DNA of 64,000 bases from JABMQW01 sp964439935 (GTDB taxonomy: Bacteria > Fidelibacterota > Marinisomatia > Marinisomatales > TCS56): positions 1 through 64,000 of the forward strand of contig CAYTPW010000014.1 of the NCBI GenBank assembly GCA_964439935.1. Reading direction: 5' to 3'. Made by a program: the position numbers and the translations under genes. This document shows positions 54,618 to 63,767 of this stretch, one piece after another; the first letter of the stretch is position 1; each line of letters starts with the position of its first letter. The notes under the pieces are model-generated. The model saw only the letters and a list, made by a program, of their open reading frames with translations. It searched no databases and was not told where the DNA came from.

Positions 54618-54661
54618 TATTTTAGAATACTTGATCAGGAGGTAAAACTCTGACAGATTAA

Positions 54662-55810
54662 TTACGGTCGACCACCACCATCATGATCTCGCTCACAGTC
54701 GGCTTTGGCAGCGCGCATTTCGTCATCATTATTGATAGTAACAGTTGTTCCATCGCGATATACAATATCCACCGGGTACTGTAATGCAGGCCGCACATCT
54801 GTGACGGGATTATCTTGATACCAGGTTCTGAGAGTCATATAACCGGTTTCATCTTCAACAGTTATGGTTGAACCATCTGGCATAATGAACGTTACTGGCA
54901 GAACCAGATCAAAGCAATCACGATCACCATCCCCATCTCCATCACGGTCACAGCCGGCTTTGGCACGCCGCATTTCGTCATCATTATTGACGGTTACTAT
55001 TGTTTCGTCTCGATATACAATATCCACCGGATATTGTAATGCCGGTCGCTCATCGGAATCAGGATGATCGTTGTACCAGGCTTTCAGATCGGTCCAACCA
55101 TCTTCATCGTTAGTGGGTACGGTGATTGTAGAACCGTCAGGCATTACGTATACCACCGGATAAACCAACCCAAAACATTTCTTTTTGTCCCTGCCTTTGC
55201 GATCACTGCAATGCTTGTAGACAGCATGCATTTCACGGTCGTTATTAATGGTTTTAATTATACCTTTAAAAGAGATTTCAACCGGATACTGTAATTCAGG
55301 TTTTTCTTCTATATCCGGATTGTTTGAGTACCAGGTTCTCAGGGTGCTGTAATCATCTTCATTCGCAACAGTAATCGTTGACCCATCGGGCATTATAAAA
55401 TTGACGGGCAGGACCAGATTAAAACATTTACGATTGCCATCATCATCTCTATCCCAGCCGTCCTTATCGCGGCCATCTCCCTTATAGTTTAATTTTCTGC
55501 CTTCAATATTAAAATACACCTCAGCCTGTTTGCCCATTCTGTCGCCCTGACCACCCATTGAAACTTCATAGCCTAAACGAGATGCCAGTTGTGCACTAAT
55601 AGTGGCATAATCGGAATAATCCTGATCAAGTACAGTACGGGATAAGGCGGGTAATTGCTCAATGGTGATATCCTGTTTATCGCTAGCATTTTGAATAGCT
55701 AAAATCAGTAGCTCATCGGATGTCATCTTATCCGGATCGGTAATGTTTTCCTGGCAACCGATCATCATTAACAGAATAAATGCTATCAGTAAATGAAATG
55801 CTGTCTTCAT
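54662..55810 (-). CDS. lipoprotein with three tandem 70-residue repeats
   Basis: 382 residues from the ATG at 55810 with an AAAGGA ribosome site; an ATG 63 bases upstream is possible. A lipoprotein signal ends at FILLMMIGC, then an Asp-rich region. Three repeats follow (codons about 55426 to 54670), each running C-F-x-L-V-x-P-V, then MPDGSTITV, an LRTWY-like stretch, LQYPVDIVYRD and NNDDEM, closing with Cys. Cysteines at both repeat ends could pair. Similar PDGSTITV repeats occur in Bacteroidota lipoproteins; function unknown. Confidence 0.85.
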   Translation of the reverse strand: MKTAFHLLIAFILLMMIGCQENITDPDKMTSDELLILAIQNASDKQDITIEQLPALSRTVLDQDYSDYATISAQLASRLGYEVSMGGQGDRMGKQAEVYFNIEGRKLNYKGDGRDKDGWDRDDDGNRKCFNLVLPVNFIMPDGSTITVANEDDYSTLRTWYSNNPDIEEKPELQYPVEISFKGIIKTINNDREMHAVYKHCSDRKGRDKKKCFGLVYPVVYVMPDGSTITVPTNDEDGWTDLKAWYNDHPDSDERPALQYPVDIVYRDETIVTVNNDDEMRRAKAGCDRDGDGDGDRDCFDLVLPVTFIMPDGSTITVEDETGYMTLRTWYQDNPVTDVRPALQYPVDIVYRDGTTVTINNDDEMRAAKADCERDHDGGGRP

Positions 55811-55882
55811 CAGGAATTCCTTTCTTACTGAAATAACTTTATATAATGCTCCTAATATATATTTCTTGCCCATATTTAATGT

Positions 55883-56008
55883 TTAACATAAACATATTAA
55901 GCAAAATAGTACCAGCATAACAATCGTAATCAACAGTGAAATCCCCAGCATCCACCATGGATGTTCAGCGTGCCAGGAGGCCAGCTTGTTTAATATTCTT
56001 TCACGCAT
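55883..56008 (-). CDS. 41-residue single-pass membrane peptide (RND/MMPL N-terminus-like)
   Basis: An ATG at 56008 with an AGGAG ribosome site 7 bases upstream opens a 41-codon frame. RERILNKLASWHAEHPWWML followed by a hydrophobic helix resembles the N-terminal leader of MMPL/RND exporters (basic helix, then H-P-W before the first helix). The frame stops after that helix (FCLICLC). It may be a free small membrane protein, or a relic of an exporter gene. It is 73 bp upstream of the repeat lipoprotein gene. Confidence 0.55.
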   Translation of the reverse strand: MRERILNKLASWHAEHPWWMLGISLLITIVMLVLFCLICLC

Positions 56009-56111
56009 TTTTAACTCCTGGACGGTTAAAATTTACGTTTATTTTCAAAGCATTCTATAAATCAGATAAGATTTATTGATACCGAGGTTAGCGCAATCGA
56101 TATGCTATCCG

Positions 56112-56139
56112 GTTATATAAATAATCTAATGGTATTCAA
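56112..56139 (-). promoter_or_regulatory. candidate sigma-70 promoter for the small ORF and repeat lipoprotein
   Basis: Minus strand TTGAAT (56134-56139), 16 bases, TATAAC (56112-56117), about 100 bases upstream of the 41-codon ORF. The region is very AT-rich, so chance matches are likely. Confidence 0.3.
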
Positions 56140-56207
56140 ACTACATATTATAATGTTATAATGATCCTTTATGATATAATTAAAAAGGGGAATCTGACCG
56201 TGAAAAC

Positions 56208-56951
56208 CTATTCTACTGTAACTGCAGCCTGAACAATAAGCACATCATATTTGTAACCAAAGCCAAAATCCTTGTCAAGAATGACCTTACCTTCGATGAT
56301 CACATTATCATCGACGTTTACGGTTGAGTTTGAAGTCACTGTCAGATCAAATGATCCTTCAAAGTCAGTCCCATCCTGAATATGTATCCAGTTCTTACCC
56401 ATAATCTGCGGTGAGAATTTCACCACCCTTCCACGCAAACGGACTGTTTTTTCCTGATAATTATGTTTATCGCGGAACAACTCAGCCACTGTAACGCCAC
56501 CTTCCAATTTGGTTATTCCGGTAACCCGGCTTTTAACTGGTGCTGGAGTTCCTTTTTTTACTTCAGAAGGAATACCATGGGGAGCTATCAGCGGTTTTTT
56601 ATCTAATTTTTGTTTGTCAATATTTGTAACAAAATAGATTTTATCAAAAGTTCGTTCGAGGCTGGTACTTTCAAAATTTTCCATCAACATTTCCGGTGGA
56701 AAAGACACCTGCTCACCGACCTGCACCTCAAACTGGTTGGCTGCTGCCCAAATGGTCTGATTGCCAGCGATAATTTTAACATAGGTATAGCCCCCGCTAT
56801 CCATTGTTTCCATTACTTTTCCGGTGATCAGATTTGACGATACCTCAACCGGTTGGACCTGTTCATGTACCGGTGGCTGGGTCTTTTGTTGGCAGCCACC
56901 CAGAACCAGACCAATCGCTACAATACTAATAATTCTGGAATAAAATCGCAT
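56208..56951 (-). CDS. lipoprotein with two OB-fold-like domains
   Basis: 247 residues. The lipoprotein signal ends at AIGLVLGGC. Domain one (about 40-110) has GKVMETMDSGGYTYVKI and IWAAANQFEVQVGEQV; domain two (150-245) has RLRGRVVKFSPQIMGKNWIH, IQDGTDFEGSFDLTVTS and FGYKYDVLIVQAAV. This NWIHIQDGT / GYxYxVLVE-type pattern belongs to exported OB-fold proteins of unknown binding partner. No operon link is certain: 262 bp separate it from the DUF5916 gene. Confidence 0.8.
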   Translation of the reverse strand: MRFYSRIISIVAIGLVLGGCQQKTQPPVHEQVQPVEVSSNLITGKVMETMDSGGYTYVKIIAGNQTIWAAANQFEVQVGEQVSFPPEMLMENFESTSLERTFDKIYFVTNIDKQKLDKKPLIAPHGIPSEVKKGTPAPVKSRVTGITKLEGGVTVAELFRDKHNYQEKTVRLRGRVVKFSPQIMGKNWIHIQDGTDFEGSFDLTVTSNSTVNVDDNVIIEGKVILDKDFGFGYKYDVLIVQAAVTVE

Positions 56952-57213
56952 ATGGAATTCCTGTTAAACTGAGTTATTTGATCTAATATACGGATTATAA
57001 GGGAGGGAAGTTCTCACTGCCTCGTTTTCAAAACAAATTATTTCAGCAACCAGGTTACGAAATATAATAAATACCGAGACGTCATACTCATGACCACCAG
57101 CTATAACCTAGATTGGGCTAATAGCGGCTCAACGACTGATTTGATCAGCTTGTTAACACTGCCTGATCTTCCTGCTGATTAGGCCGGATCCTGACAACGA
57201 GTGGTTCTGTCGA

Positions 57214-59898
57214 CTACCTGCCCAGCCAGTAGGACACCTTCAGCGCCAGCACATCATCGGCTTGGGCAGTCAACAGGTCGCCCAGATCGCGGTCCAGCTG
57301 GAAATTCCCCGGATTATCGCTATTGGATCCGCTGTGGGTCCACACCAGGTAAAAGGTAGAACCCGGTGAAAATTCCCAACGCAATACGACCGTACCGTTC
57401 AGGGCTTTACTGTTAAAATTCGGGTTCGATATAGTAAACGCATCGCTGTCGTCACCACTGGTAGGATCAATCAGATATTCATCTTCATCATTGATCCCGA
57501 TAGTTGAACCATCCTGGCCATATTCCAGAAAGTCATATGATTCTGGTTTGGTAAATTCCTTAAACCGTGAATATTCACCCACTGAAATATAGGGCTGGAA
57601 ATAAACCTGTAATGTTAAAGTTGGCGAAAATGTATAGTTGGCGCGAAGATTGGTGGAAAGAGTTTTCCGATCAAGACGTGCTACCACATAGCGATTTCCG
57701 AACATGGCCGTATTGGCAGCATCTTCAATTGTATCGATATATTGGTCCATATTGGTAGCAGTAGTAAAATTAATACCAAAATTTAAAGCAAACCGGTGGC
57801 CGAATTTCATATGTGAACAGATATGAGTCATCTGCGAGTTACTACCCGCCCGATCCTCACTGAACTCATAGGCCGGGTGAAATGAAATATCCTTGCGGTT
57901 ATCCGATTCAAAACCGAGTCCGAACCAGCCGCCGGCCGGTTCGATTACCCGGGGACCCCCACGCAATGAATTATTTTTCAGTGTTTCAAAATCCCAACCG
58001 GTATCCCAGTTGATACTCCAATAATTATTAAAGCCCAGGTAACCCATCCACATCATCATTTCACTGGTTTTAACACCACTAAAATCATGATTGTTGGTAA
58101 ATACCAGATCGGTTCTGGCATGGCGATAAAAATCACCTGGTTCTGTCCAGCGGTAACCGACCACAACATGCTTATTGATATAGTCGGTGGACCAGGTCAT
58201 TCCCAGATCATTGGTCTCAAAGCCCGGTGTTGCAAAACCCAGAGCTGCATTGACCATAAAATTCCCGTTTTCTTTATTCAAATTCAAACGGCCGGCAAAT
58301 CCGGTGAGGGCTGTACGATTTGTGTCCAGATCAATATGCTTGACATCCGGGCGCTGATAATAATGACTATAATTTTGCTGCAGGCTACTGATCCGGGCCT
58401 TGGTTCCCGTCACTTTGGAAAAACCAGTCCAACCGCCTAAAGCCCAATCTTTATCTGCACCGAAAAACGACCAGCCGTCAATTCCAAATCCCAGAGCTTG
58501 GTCATTAAGAATTTCTTCCAAGTCGAGATCGCCATCAGTGTCGCCTAAAAACGACAGGCCTTTGAAATCGCGCTTCACCATTGTACCCATGAATCCCAGG
58601 CCGTATCGGCCTTCCTGATATTCGCGCTGAACCCGCATAACATTATAATAGGTCAACGGCTCAATCAGCGAACTTTGTATTTTATCACCTGCATAATACT
58701 CGGAATATTCCTGATCGGTCACAGCCAACAGGCCGCCAACGGACCAGTTATTGGCCAGTTTACCACTGAGCTTAGCCGCTGCCAGAATCCTGGTGGCGGC
58801 CGGGACATCCAGTGAATCGCTATCAGCTTCAACTGATCCCTGGGGAGTCCGGCCAATCCGGCGGCTGTAGAAAAAATCCGGTTCACTGGAATTAAAACCC
58901 CAGCGATTTGTTGGACCACCAATCCCAAAATTAAAAATGCTGCGACCTTCCACAAAAAAGGGTCGTCTCTCTGAATAATAGGTTTCGTATGCCGAAAGAT
59001 TAATCTCCGATGGATCAGCTTCAACCTGGCCGAAATCGGGATTGATAGTGGCATCAACAGTCAGGTTGCCGCCGATCCCGATCTTGATATCGGTACCAAC
59101 GCCAAAATTAGAATCCCGGCCATTATAGAATGGATTATTGGCCCTGGTCGGTAGATTACCGGCACCGGATGTAATATAAGGTATATATTCCAGCCGCCGG
59201 GGTGGTTTAATACCAGAGATACCAGTCAGTTTGGCTGCATGACTGACCAATCCACTTTCGGTGCGTGGAACATATACAAAATAATCCCATTCATCACGAC
59301 GCTGGATAAATCGTGCCGGGATAACACCCCAGATATATTCATCCTGTTCACTGAATCGTAATTGTGACAGTGGAATCCGCATTTCGGCTGTCCAGCCCTT
59401 ATCATCGATCCGGGTTTTACCTTCCCAGATTCCATCCCAGGTATCATCGGACCAGCTATCATTAAAGTAGGTCTCATCACGGATTGCTCCGGATGGATTG
59501 ATCTGAAAGGAAAAACCGCTGCGTTTATCATTATAGGAATCGATGATTATTTCAAACAAATCAGAATTGAAATGCTCATCCCGCCGGGCGACACGAGTTA
59601 CTATCGAATCGGGCTGACTGTCCCACATCCGGGCGCCGACATAGATTGCTTCGGCATCATAGCCGATCCAAACATCGGTATTTTCACTGGCCGGATCGCC
59701 ATTAAACGGCTGGATCTGAACAAAATCAGAGCTGCATTGTTTCCGGTAAAAATCCTCATTTAAATAACCATCAACTTTCAATGGCACAGTCAAGCGACTG
59801 GCACAAATTTCCCGCTCACGATAATTCTCCGGATCAAAAGTGGAATAATCAGCACGTGCTGAAATTATTAAAACAACGATAATTAAAAAGCGTGACAT
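57214..59898 (-). CDS. DUF5916-type outer-membrane protein with CBM9-like N-terminal domain
   Basis: 894 residues from the ATG at 59898, which gives a signal peptide (SRFLIIVVLIISARA) and a GGAG ribosome site; an ATG 81 bases upstream is less likely. The N-terminal 200 residues are a family-9 carbohydrate-binding-like domain (LKVDGYLNEDFYRKQ, VWIGYDAEAIYVGARMWDSQ, WTAEMRIPLSQLRF). The rest is beta-rich with alternating aromatic strands and a terminal aromatic-Leu-Gly-Arg, typical of an outer-membrane barrel. The family is common in FCB bacteria and usually uncharacterised. Confidence 0.85.
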   Translation of the reverse strand: MSRFLIIVVLIISARADYSTFDPENYREREICASRLTVPLKVDGYLNEDFYRKQCSSDFVQIQPFNGDPASENTDVWIGYDAEAIYVGARMWDSQPDSIVTRVARRDEHFNSDLFEIIIDSYNDKRSGFSFQINPSGAIRDETYFNDSWSDDTWDGIWEGKTRIDDKGWTAEMRIPLSQLRFSEQDEYIWGVIPARFIQRRDEWDYFVYVPRTESGLVSHAAKLTGISGIKPPRRLEYIPYITSGAGNLPTRANNPFYNGRDSNFGVGTDIKIGIGGNLTVDATINPDFGQVEADPSEINLSAYETYYSERRPFFVEGRSIFNFGIGGPTNRWGFNSSEPDFFYSRRIGRTPQGSVEADSDSLDVPAATRILAAAKLSGKLANNWSVGGLLAVTDQEYSEYYAGDKIQSSLIEPLTYYNVMRVQREYQEGRYGLGFMGTMVKRDFKGLSFLGDTDGDLDLEEILNDQALGFGIDGWSFFGADKDWALGGWTGFSKVTGTKARISSLQQNYSHYYQRPDVKHIDLDTNRTALTGFAGRLNLNKENGNFMVNAALGFATPGFETNDLGMTWSTDYINKHVVVGYRWTEPGDFYRHARTDLVFTNNHDFSGVKTSEMMMWMGYLGFNNYWSINWDTGWDFETLKNNSLRGGPRVIEPAGGWFGLGFESDNRKDISFHPAYEFSEDRAGSNSQMTHICSHMKFGHRFALNFGINFTTATNMDQYIDTIEDAANTAMFGNRYVVARLDRKTLSTNLRANYTFSPTLTLQVYFQPYISVGEYSRFKEFTKPESYDFLEYGQDGSTIGINDEDEYLIDPTSGDDSDAFTISNPNFNSKALNGTVVLRWEFSPGSTFYLVWTHSGSNSDNPGNFQLDRDLGDLLTAQADDVLALKVSYWLGR

Positions 59899-60081
59899 GG
59901 CTTCTCTCCGGTTTTTAGTATATAGACCTAAATAGCGCCCAAATGGTTGTCTCTTTTTTTCAAATGATACCAATACCAAATACTATCCAGGGAAATTGAG
60001 CGCGATGAATCTTATTTCAGATGTCAGAAACTTTTTTTCAATTCATTATCATCACGGAAAAACCGCAGCTCCTTATAAAAA

Positions 60082-60111
60082 TTAGCAATTGCTGGATTGA
60101 TTGAATATGAT
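60082..60111 (+). promoter_or_regulatory. candidate promoter of the B12 locus
   Basis: TTAGCA (60082-60087), 18 bases, TATGAT (60106-60111), about 30 bases before the riboswitch begins. The -35 box is weak; position relative to the riboswitch is the main support. The bases 59899-60081 between the divergent genes hold nothing else I recognise. Confidence 0.3.
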
Positions 60112-60142
60112 GTAACCTTGACCAGTTATTTAATACTTTGAT

Positions 60143-60298
60143 TGATCAGTATCGGCAGGGAAGCCCGTGAAAATCGGGCACAGTTCCCGCTACTGTAAGC
60201 GCGGAGGCGCATCCAGCAGGCCATTGCCCCGATCCATCGGGACGAGAAGGCGGATGCCAGCCACAGAGGCGCGAGTCAGGATACCTGCCAGCTGATCC
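60143..60298 (+). ncRNA. cobalamin riboswitch
   Basis: Conserved elements appear in order: GGGAAGCCCGTGAAAATCGG with GGCACAGTTCCCGCTACTGT, a GCGGAGG stretch, a variable peripheral domain (60210-60255), GCCACAG, and the B12 box AGTCAGGATACCTGCC (60274-60289). GATCAG (60144) pairs with CTGATC (60292) to close the aptamer. It binds adenosyl- or another cobalamin and lowers expression of the uptake genes that follow. Confidence 0.95.
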
Positions 60299-60366
60299 CG
60301 ATCAACCGGCTTGCGGGTTAAAAGTCATGATACGATTCATAGCAATTTTCCTCAAAAAAAATCGTT

Positions 60367-60405
60367 CACGCCTTCTGATCCCGATTGAATTCGGGTTTAG
60401 GCGTG
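60367..60405 (+). promoter_or_regulatory. start-codon-sequestering hairpin (riboswitch expression platform)
   Basis: CACGCCT (60367-60373) pairs perfectly with AGGCGTG (60399-60405), enclosing an inner CCCGA / TCGGG stem. The 3' arm contains the GTG at 60403 that best starts the receptor gene, and the loop holds the only other start, TTG 60385. No T-run follows, so control of translation is more likely than termination. Confidence 0.55.
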
Positions 60406-62439
60406 CGTAAAACATTTTCTTTGGCACTCCTCTGGGGATGCCTTACTGCCCAGTCGCAATGGCTGGGTACTGTTGTTACCAAAGATGGCGATCCGGTAGC
60501 TTATACAGTTGTTCAACACAATAGTACTGGAAAATGGACTATCAGCGATGAAAATGGTTATTTTATTTTTACTGGAGCCTTTAATACCGGCGACACAATT
60601 ACTGTCAGCCGCTATGGTTATCACACTGAAAAGCAGGCACTGCCACTAAAATCTTCATTTTCAATTCAACTATCCGCAAAGCCAATAAAATTACCGCCAA
60701 TCAGTGGAGTAGCTGACAGAATTAAACCTGACTCGCAACAGGAATTTTTCACAGTAATCAAGCCGGCCAGCCTTGGAGAAGTTGAATACAATCAACTTCT
60801 GCAGGGGATTCCTGGTTTGTCTCTTCGCTCTTATGGAGGTCCAGCCAGTATTAAAACAATCAGTCTGGATGGCGGACCAGCATCTCACACAAAAATTCTG
60901 ATCCAGGGCTTTGATATTACAAATATCCAGAATGGAGAGACTGATATCTCTCAATTACCGCTACCATTTATCGAACAGGCCCGTTTTATCCCGGTGTCCA
61001 CCGGCTCACAGATCGGAGCAAGTGTTGGATTAATATTGCTTGATCCGTGGTCGTCCGGACATAGAATACAATTGTCAAGCGGTAGTTACGGCCATATTGC
61101 TTCCAGTATTGCGACCACAATAACCAGGTCAAAATGGGCAAGTCGATTTTTAGTAGGTAACCGAAATGATGCCGGGAATTACCCCGTCACTTGGCGCGGT
61201 AATACTTTTAATCGTCAAAACAATCAATTTGAACAATCCTATGCTGCTACCCAAAGCAGTCTGATCCTTTCAGAGCAGTTATTTATGAAATTCATAGCTC
61301 TCTACTCGGATCAAAAACGTGGTGTTGCAGGACTGATTTATTCTCCTTCCAGTGCCTGGCGAGACGATCATATTTTATTCTGGGGTATTACTTCCGGATG
61401 GTTAACAACCAAAAGTCAAAGACATTTTCGCATTTCCGGCAGGTCATCACAGGATCATTATCAGGATGAAACATATAATATTAACAGCACTCATTCTCTA
61501 AAGTCGTATAGCTTGAATTTCGATCAATTCACTGAACTTGGTCAATCCCTGACGATTAACTTCAGTTTAAAATACAACATCAATCAGTTAGACAGTCGTG
61601 AGGCTGGTTATCAGAAGCGCTATTCATTGATCAATTCAATTGGATTCGCCTGGAAACCACTACCGTCAATTTCAATCAAACCTGATTGGCAACATTATTC
61701 CATCAGCGGACAGGTTGATGAATCTGTCAGTCAATTGGCCACAATATGGTCACCAGAATCACTAACTAATTTTACAACTACGATCAGTACTGGTAATTCA
61801 ATCCGCTATCCAACTTTCAATGAATTATACTGGGTGCCAGGTGGCAATACAGATCTAAAGGCTGAGCACACAACCAATCATTCAATAATCTGTGAAATGA
61901 TCATGAGCAATTGGGGGCAGCTCAATGCGCAATTATTTACAAAGCAAAGTAAAGATTTAATCCAGTGGGTTCCGCAGGGTTCATACTGGTCTCCTAAAAA
62001 TATCAAATCAGTATCCCGCAGCGGTTGGCGCGTATCCTGGCGGTGGGTATTTGAAAGAATACCTGTGGATGGATTTCTATCATTTGGCCGTGTAAGAGCA
62101 AGCTATCTGGAACCCGGAGATCACTATAATAAGCAAATGACGTACACTCCACAAAGTATGGTGACAGGAGCTTTAACCTGGTCGCCCAATCAGTGGACTT
62201 TTCACTGGCAGGCACATCATACATCTGAAATGATTTCTCGTTACAGTTGGCCGGAAGATATCATTTTACCGGCCATAACCCTGCAGCAAATCAGTACGGG
62301 ATATCAACTGCAGTTATTTTCCGGTCGACTGCATTTCGTGTGCGGACTAGAAAATTTAACGGACGAAAAATATGAATCGGTGCAGGGGTATCCTGAACCG
62401 GGACGAACGTGGCGATTCACCCTAACCTACGAGCGATAA
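60403..62439 (+). CDS. btuB: TonB-dependent receptor, BtuB-like vitamin B12 transporter
   Basis: About 678 residues from GTG 60403 (signal peptide RKTFSLALLWGCLTAQSQ); a TTG at 60385 is the only upstream alternative because TGA closes the frame at 60376. A CarboxypepD_reg-like domain (about 20-90), a plug domain (SLDGGPASHTKILIQGFDIT region) and a 22-strand-type barrel ending in ENLTDEKYESVQGYPEPGRT and a terminal aromatic follow. The cobalamin riboswitch upstream makes B12 or a precursor the likely cargo. Confidence 0.88.
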   Translation: MRKTFSLALLWGCLTAQSQWLGTVVTKDGDPVAYTVVQHNSTGKWTISDENGYFIFTGAFNTGDTITVSRYGYHTEKQALPLKSSFSIQLSAKPIKLPPISGVADRIKPDSQQEFFTVIKPASLGEVEYNQLLQGIPGLSLRSYGGPASIKTISLDGGPASHTKILIQGFDITNIQNGETDISQLPLPFIEQARFIPVSTGSQIGASVGLILLDPWSSGHRIQLSSGSYGHIASSIATTITRSKWASRFLVGNRNDAGNYPVTWRGNTFNRQNNQFEQSYAATQSSLILSEQLFMKFIALYSDQKRGVAGLIYSPSSAWRDDHILFWGITSGWLTTKSQRHFRISGRSSQDHYQDETYNINSTHSLKSYSLNFDQFTELGQSLTINFSLKYNINQLDSREAGYQKRYSLINSIGFAWKPLPSISIKPDWQHYSISGQVDESVSQLATIWSPESLTNFTTTISTGNSIRYPTFNELYWVPGGNTDLKAEHTTNHSIICEMIMSNWGQLNAQLFTKQSKDLIQWVPQGSYWSPKNIKSVSRSGWRVSWRWVFERIPVDGFLSFGRVRASYLEPGDHYNKQMTYTPQSMVTGALTWSPNQWTFHWQAHHTSEMISRYSWPEDIILPAITLQQISTGYQLQLFSGRLHFVCGLENLTDEKYESVQGYPEPGRTWRFTLTYER

Positions 62440-62454
62440 ACAAGCGGAAATTTG

Positions 62455-63750
62455 ATGAAAATACAATCTGTTTTAATAGCAATCCTACTAACAATCAACA
62501 TACTGTTCGCACAAACCGATATATACGTGCTCTGTGAAGGGAATTTCCAAACCCCAAATTCTACTCTATGGAAATTCGATGATCAACTTGGACCGATTCA
62601 AGGCCCGGTTCACTGGGACCCTAATACTAATCCACTGGGCGATACGGGTCAGTCTTTGCATATAGCTAACGATCTCCTTTTCATAGTGCTGAACAATTCT
62701 CATACTGTTGAGGTGGTCAATTTGTTAAATGATTTCGAAGAGGTTGCCACAATCGATGTAGCCGGTGTCAGCCCCAGGAATTTCACGACTGATGATAACA
62801 CCGGGTATCTTACCAACTGGAATGCAGGTGAAATCATACGATATAATTTGTCAGATCTCAGTCTGCTGGAACCGATACCAACAACTGGTTTAATGACCGA
62901 GGGTATTATAGTTCACGACGGTTATTTGTATGTTTCAAGTCCCATGTACCTGGATTGGAGCACGAACGATATAGTGTTGAAATATGATCTTGCGAATCCC
63001 TTCGTAGCGGCCGATACATTTCAAGTGGTTCCCGGTCCTTTAGCACTGCTGGCCGTTGGTGATTCCATTTTTGTCGCCAGCCGGTATTATGATCTTAATT
63101 GGAATGCTAATTCAGGTACTTCTTTGATACTGCACTCCACTGGTTCCGTCACTACAAATAATTATGCTGTCGACCTTGGTGAAAATCGATTGGTCAATAT
63201 CTATGGTAATGTCTATCGTACTGTACTTCGGGGTATAGCACCATTGGATGCCAATCTAGCAATCGGTACCACCGGACAATTAGGCGATTTGGCCGGCGTT
63301 TATTCGGCCAGTGTATACCAAAATTATATTTTCATCGGCCATTCCACAGATTACACCGCTCCGGATACGGTAACGGTTATCAACACCCAAGGAACAGTGT
63401 TGCAAGAATATATGGTTGGTGCCATTCCCGGATTTTTCACTACCTATTCGCCAGGATCAACCGCTGTGGATGATTATCATCAACCGACGAATTACACGGT
63501 TCTGAAACCATACCCCAATCCATTCAACGCCACTGTTTCAATAGATTTCAGTATCGCTAATGATGCAAATATTGATCTGGCAATTTATGATCTTCAGGGT
63601 AGGCTTACTGAAGAATTGATTCAGAAGCATTTAAACCGGGGAGACTATCATTATAAATGGAATGGTCTTGGCTGCACTACCGGAATATATTTTGTTGCCT
63701 TAACAATCGATGGCGTCAAATCCATGACAAGAATTACGCTTCTCAAATAA
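62455..63750 (+). CDS. secreted BtuG-like beta-propeller with type IX-like sorting tail
   Basis: 431 residues from ATG 62455; an in-frame TTG precedes it. A non-lipoprotein signal peptide (IQSVLIAILLTINILFAQ) is followed by a DUF5074/YncE-like propeller: GQSLHIANDLLFIVLNNSHT, TVEVVNL, NTGYLTNWNAGEIIRYNLSD. The last 80 residues are a sorting domain (YPNPFNATVSIDFSIANDAN to TTGIYFVALTIDG). In Bacteroides, BtuG is a surface propeller lipoprotein that captures B12 for BtuB. The same place beside a riboswitch-controlled receptor suggests the same job, with different surface anchoring; inference. Confidence 0.8.
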   Translation: MKIQSVLIAILLTINILFAQTDIYVLCEGNFQTPNSTLWKFDDQLGPIQGPVHWDPNTNPLGDTGQSLHIANDLLFIVLNNSHTVEVVNLLNDFEEVATIDVAGVSPRNFTTDDNTGYLTNWNAGEIIRYNLSDLSLLEPIPTTGLMTEGIIVHDGYLYVSSPMYLDWSTNDIVLKYDLANPFVAADTFQVVPGPLALLAVGDSIFVASRYYDLNWNANSGTSLILHSTGSVTTNNYAVDLGENRLVNIYGNVYRTVLRGIAPLDANLAIGTTGQLGDLAGVYSASVYQNYIFIGHSTDYTAPDTVTVINTQGTVLQEYMVGAIPGFFTTYSPGSTAVDDYHQPTNYTVLKPYPNPFNATVSIDFSIANDANIDLAIYDLQGRLTEELIQKHLNRGDYHYKWNGLGCTTGIYFVALTIDGVKSMTRITLLK

Positions 63751-63767
63751 CCGGTCTACAGCGGTGG

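Noticed and set aside
54670..55426. CRISPR or DNA-level tandem repeat
   Set aside because: The periodicity is that of an in-frame protein repeat of about 70 codons with diverged DNA copies; there are no short identical repeats with unique spacers anywhere in the window.
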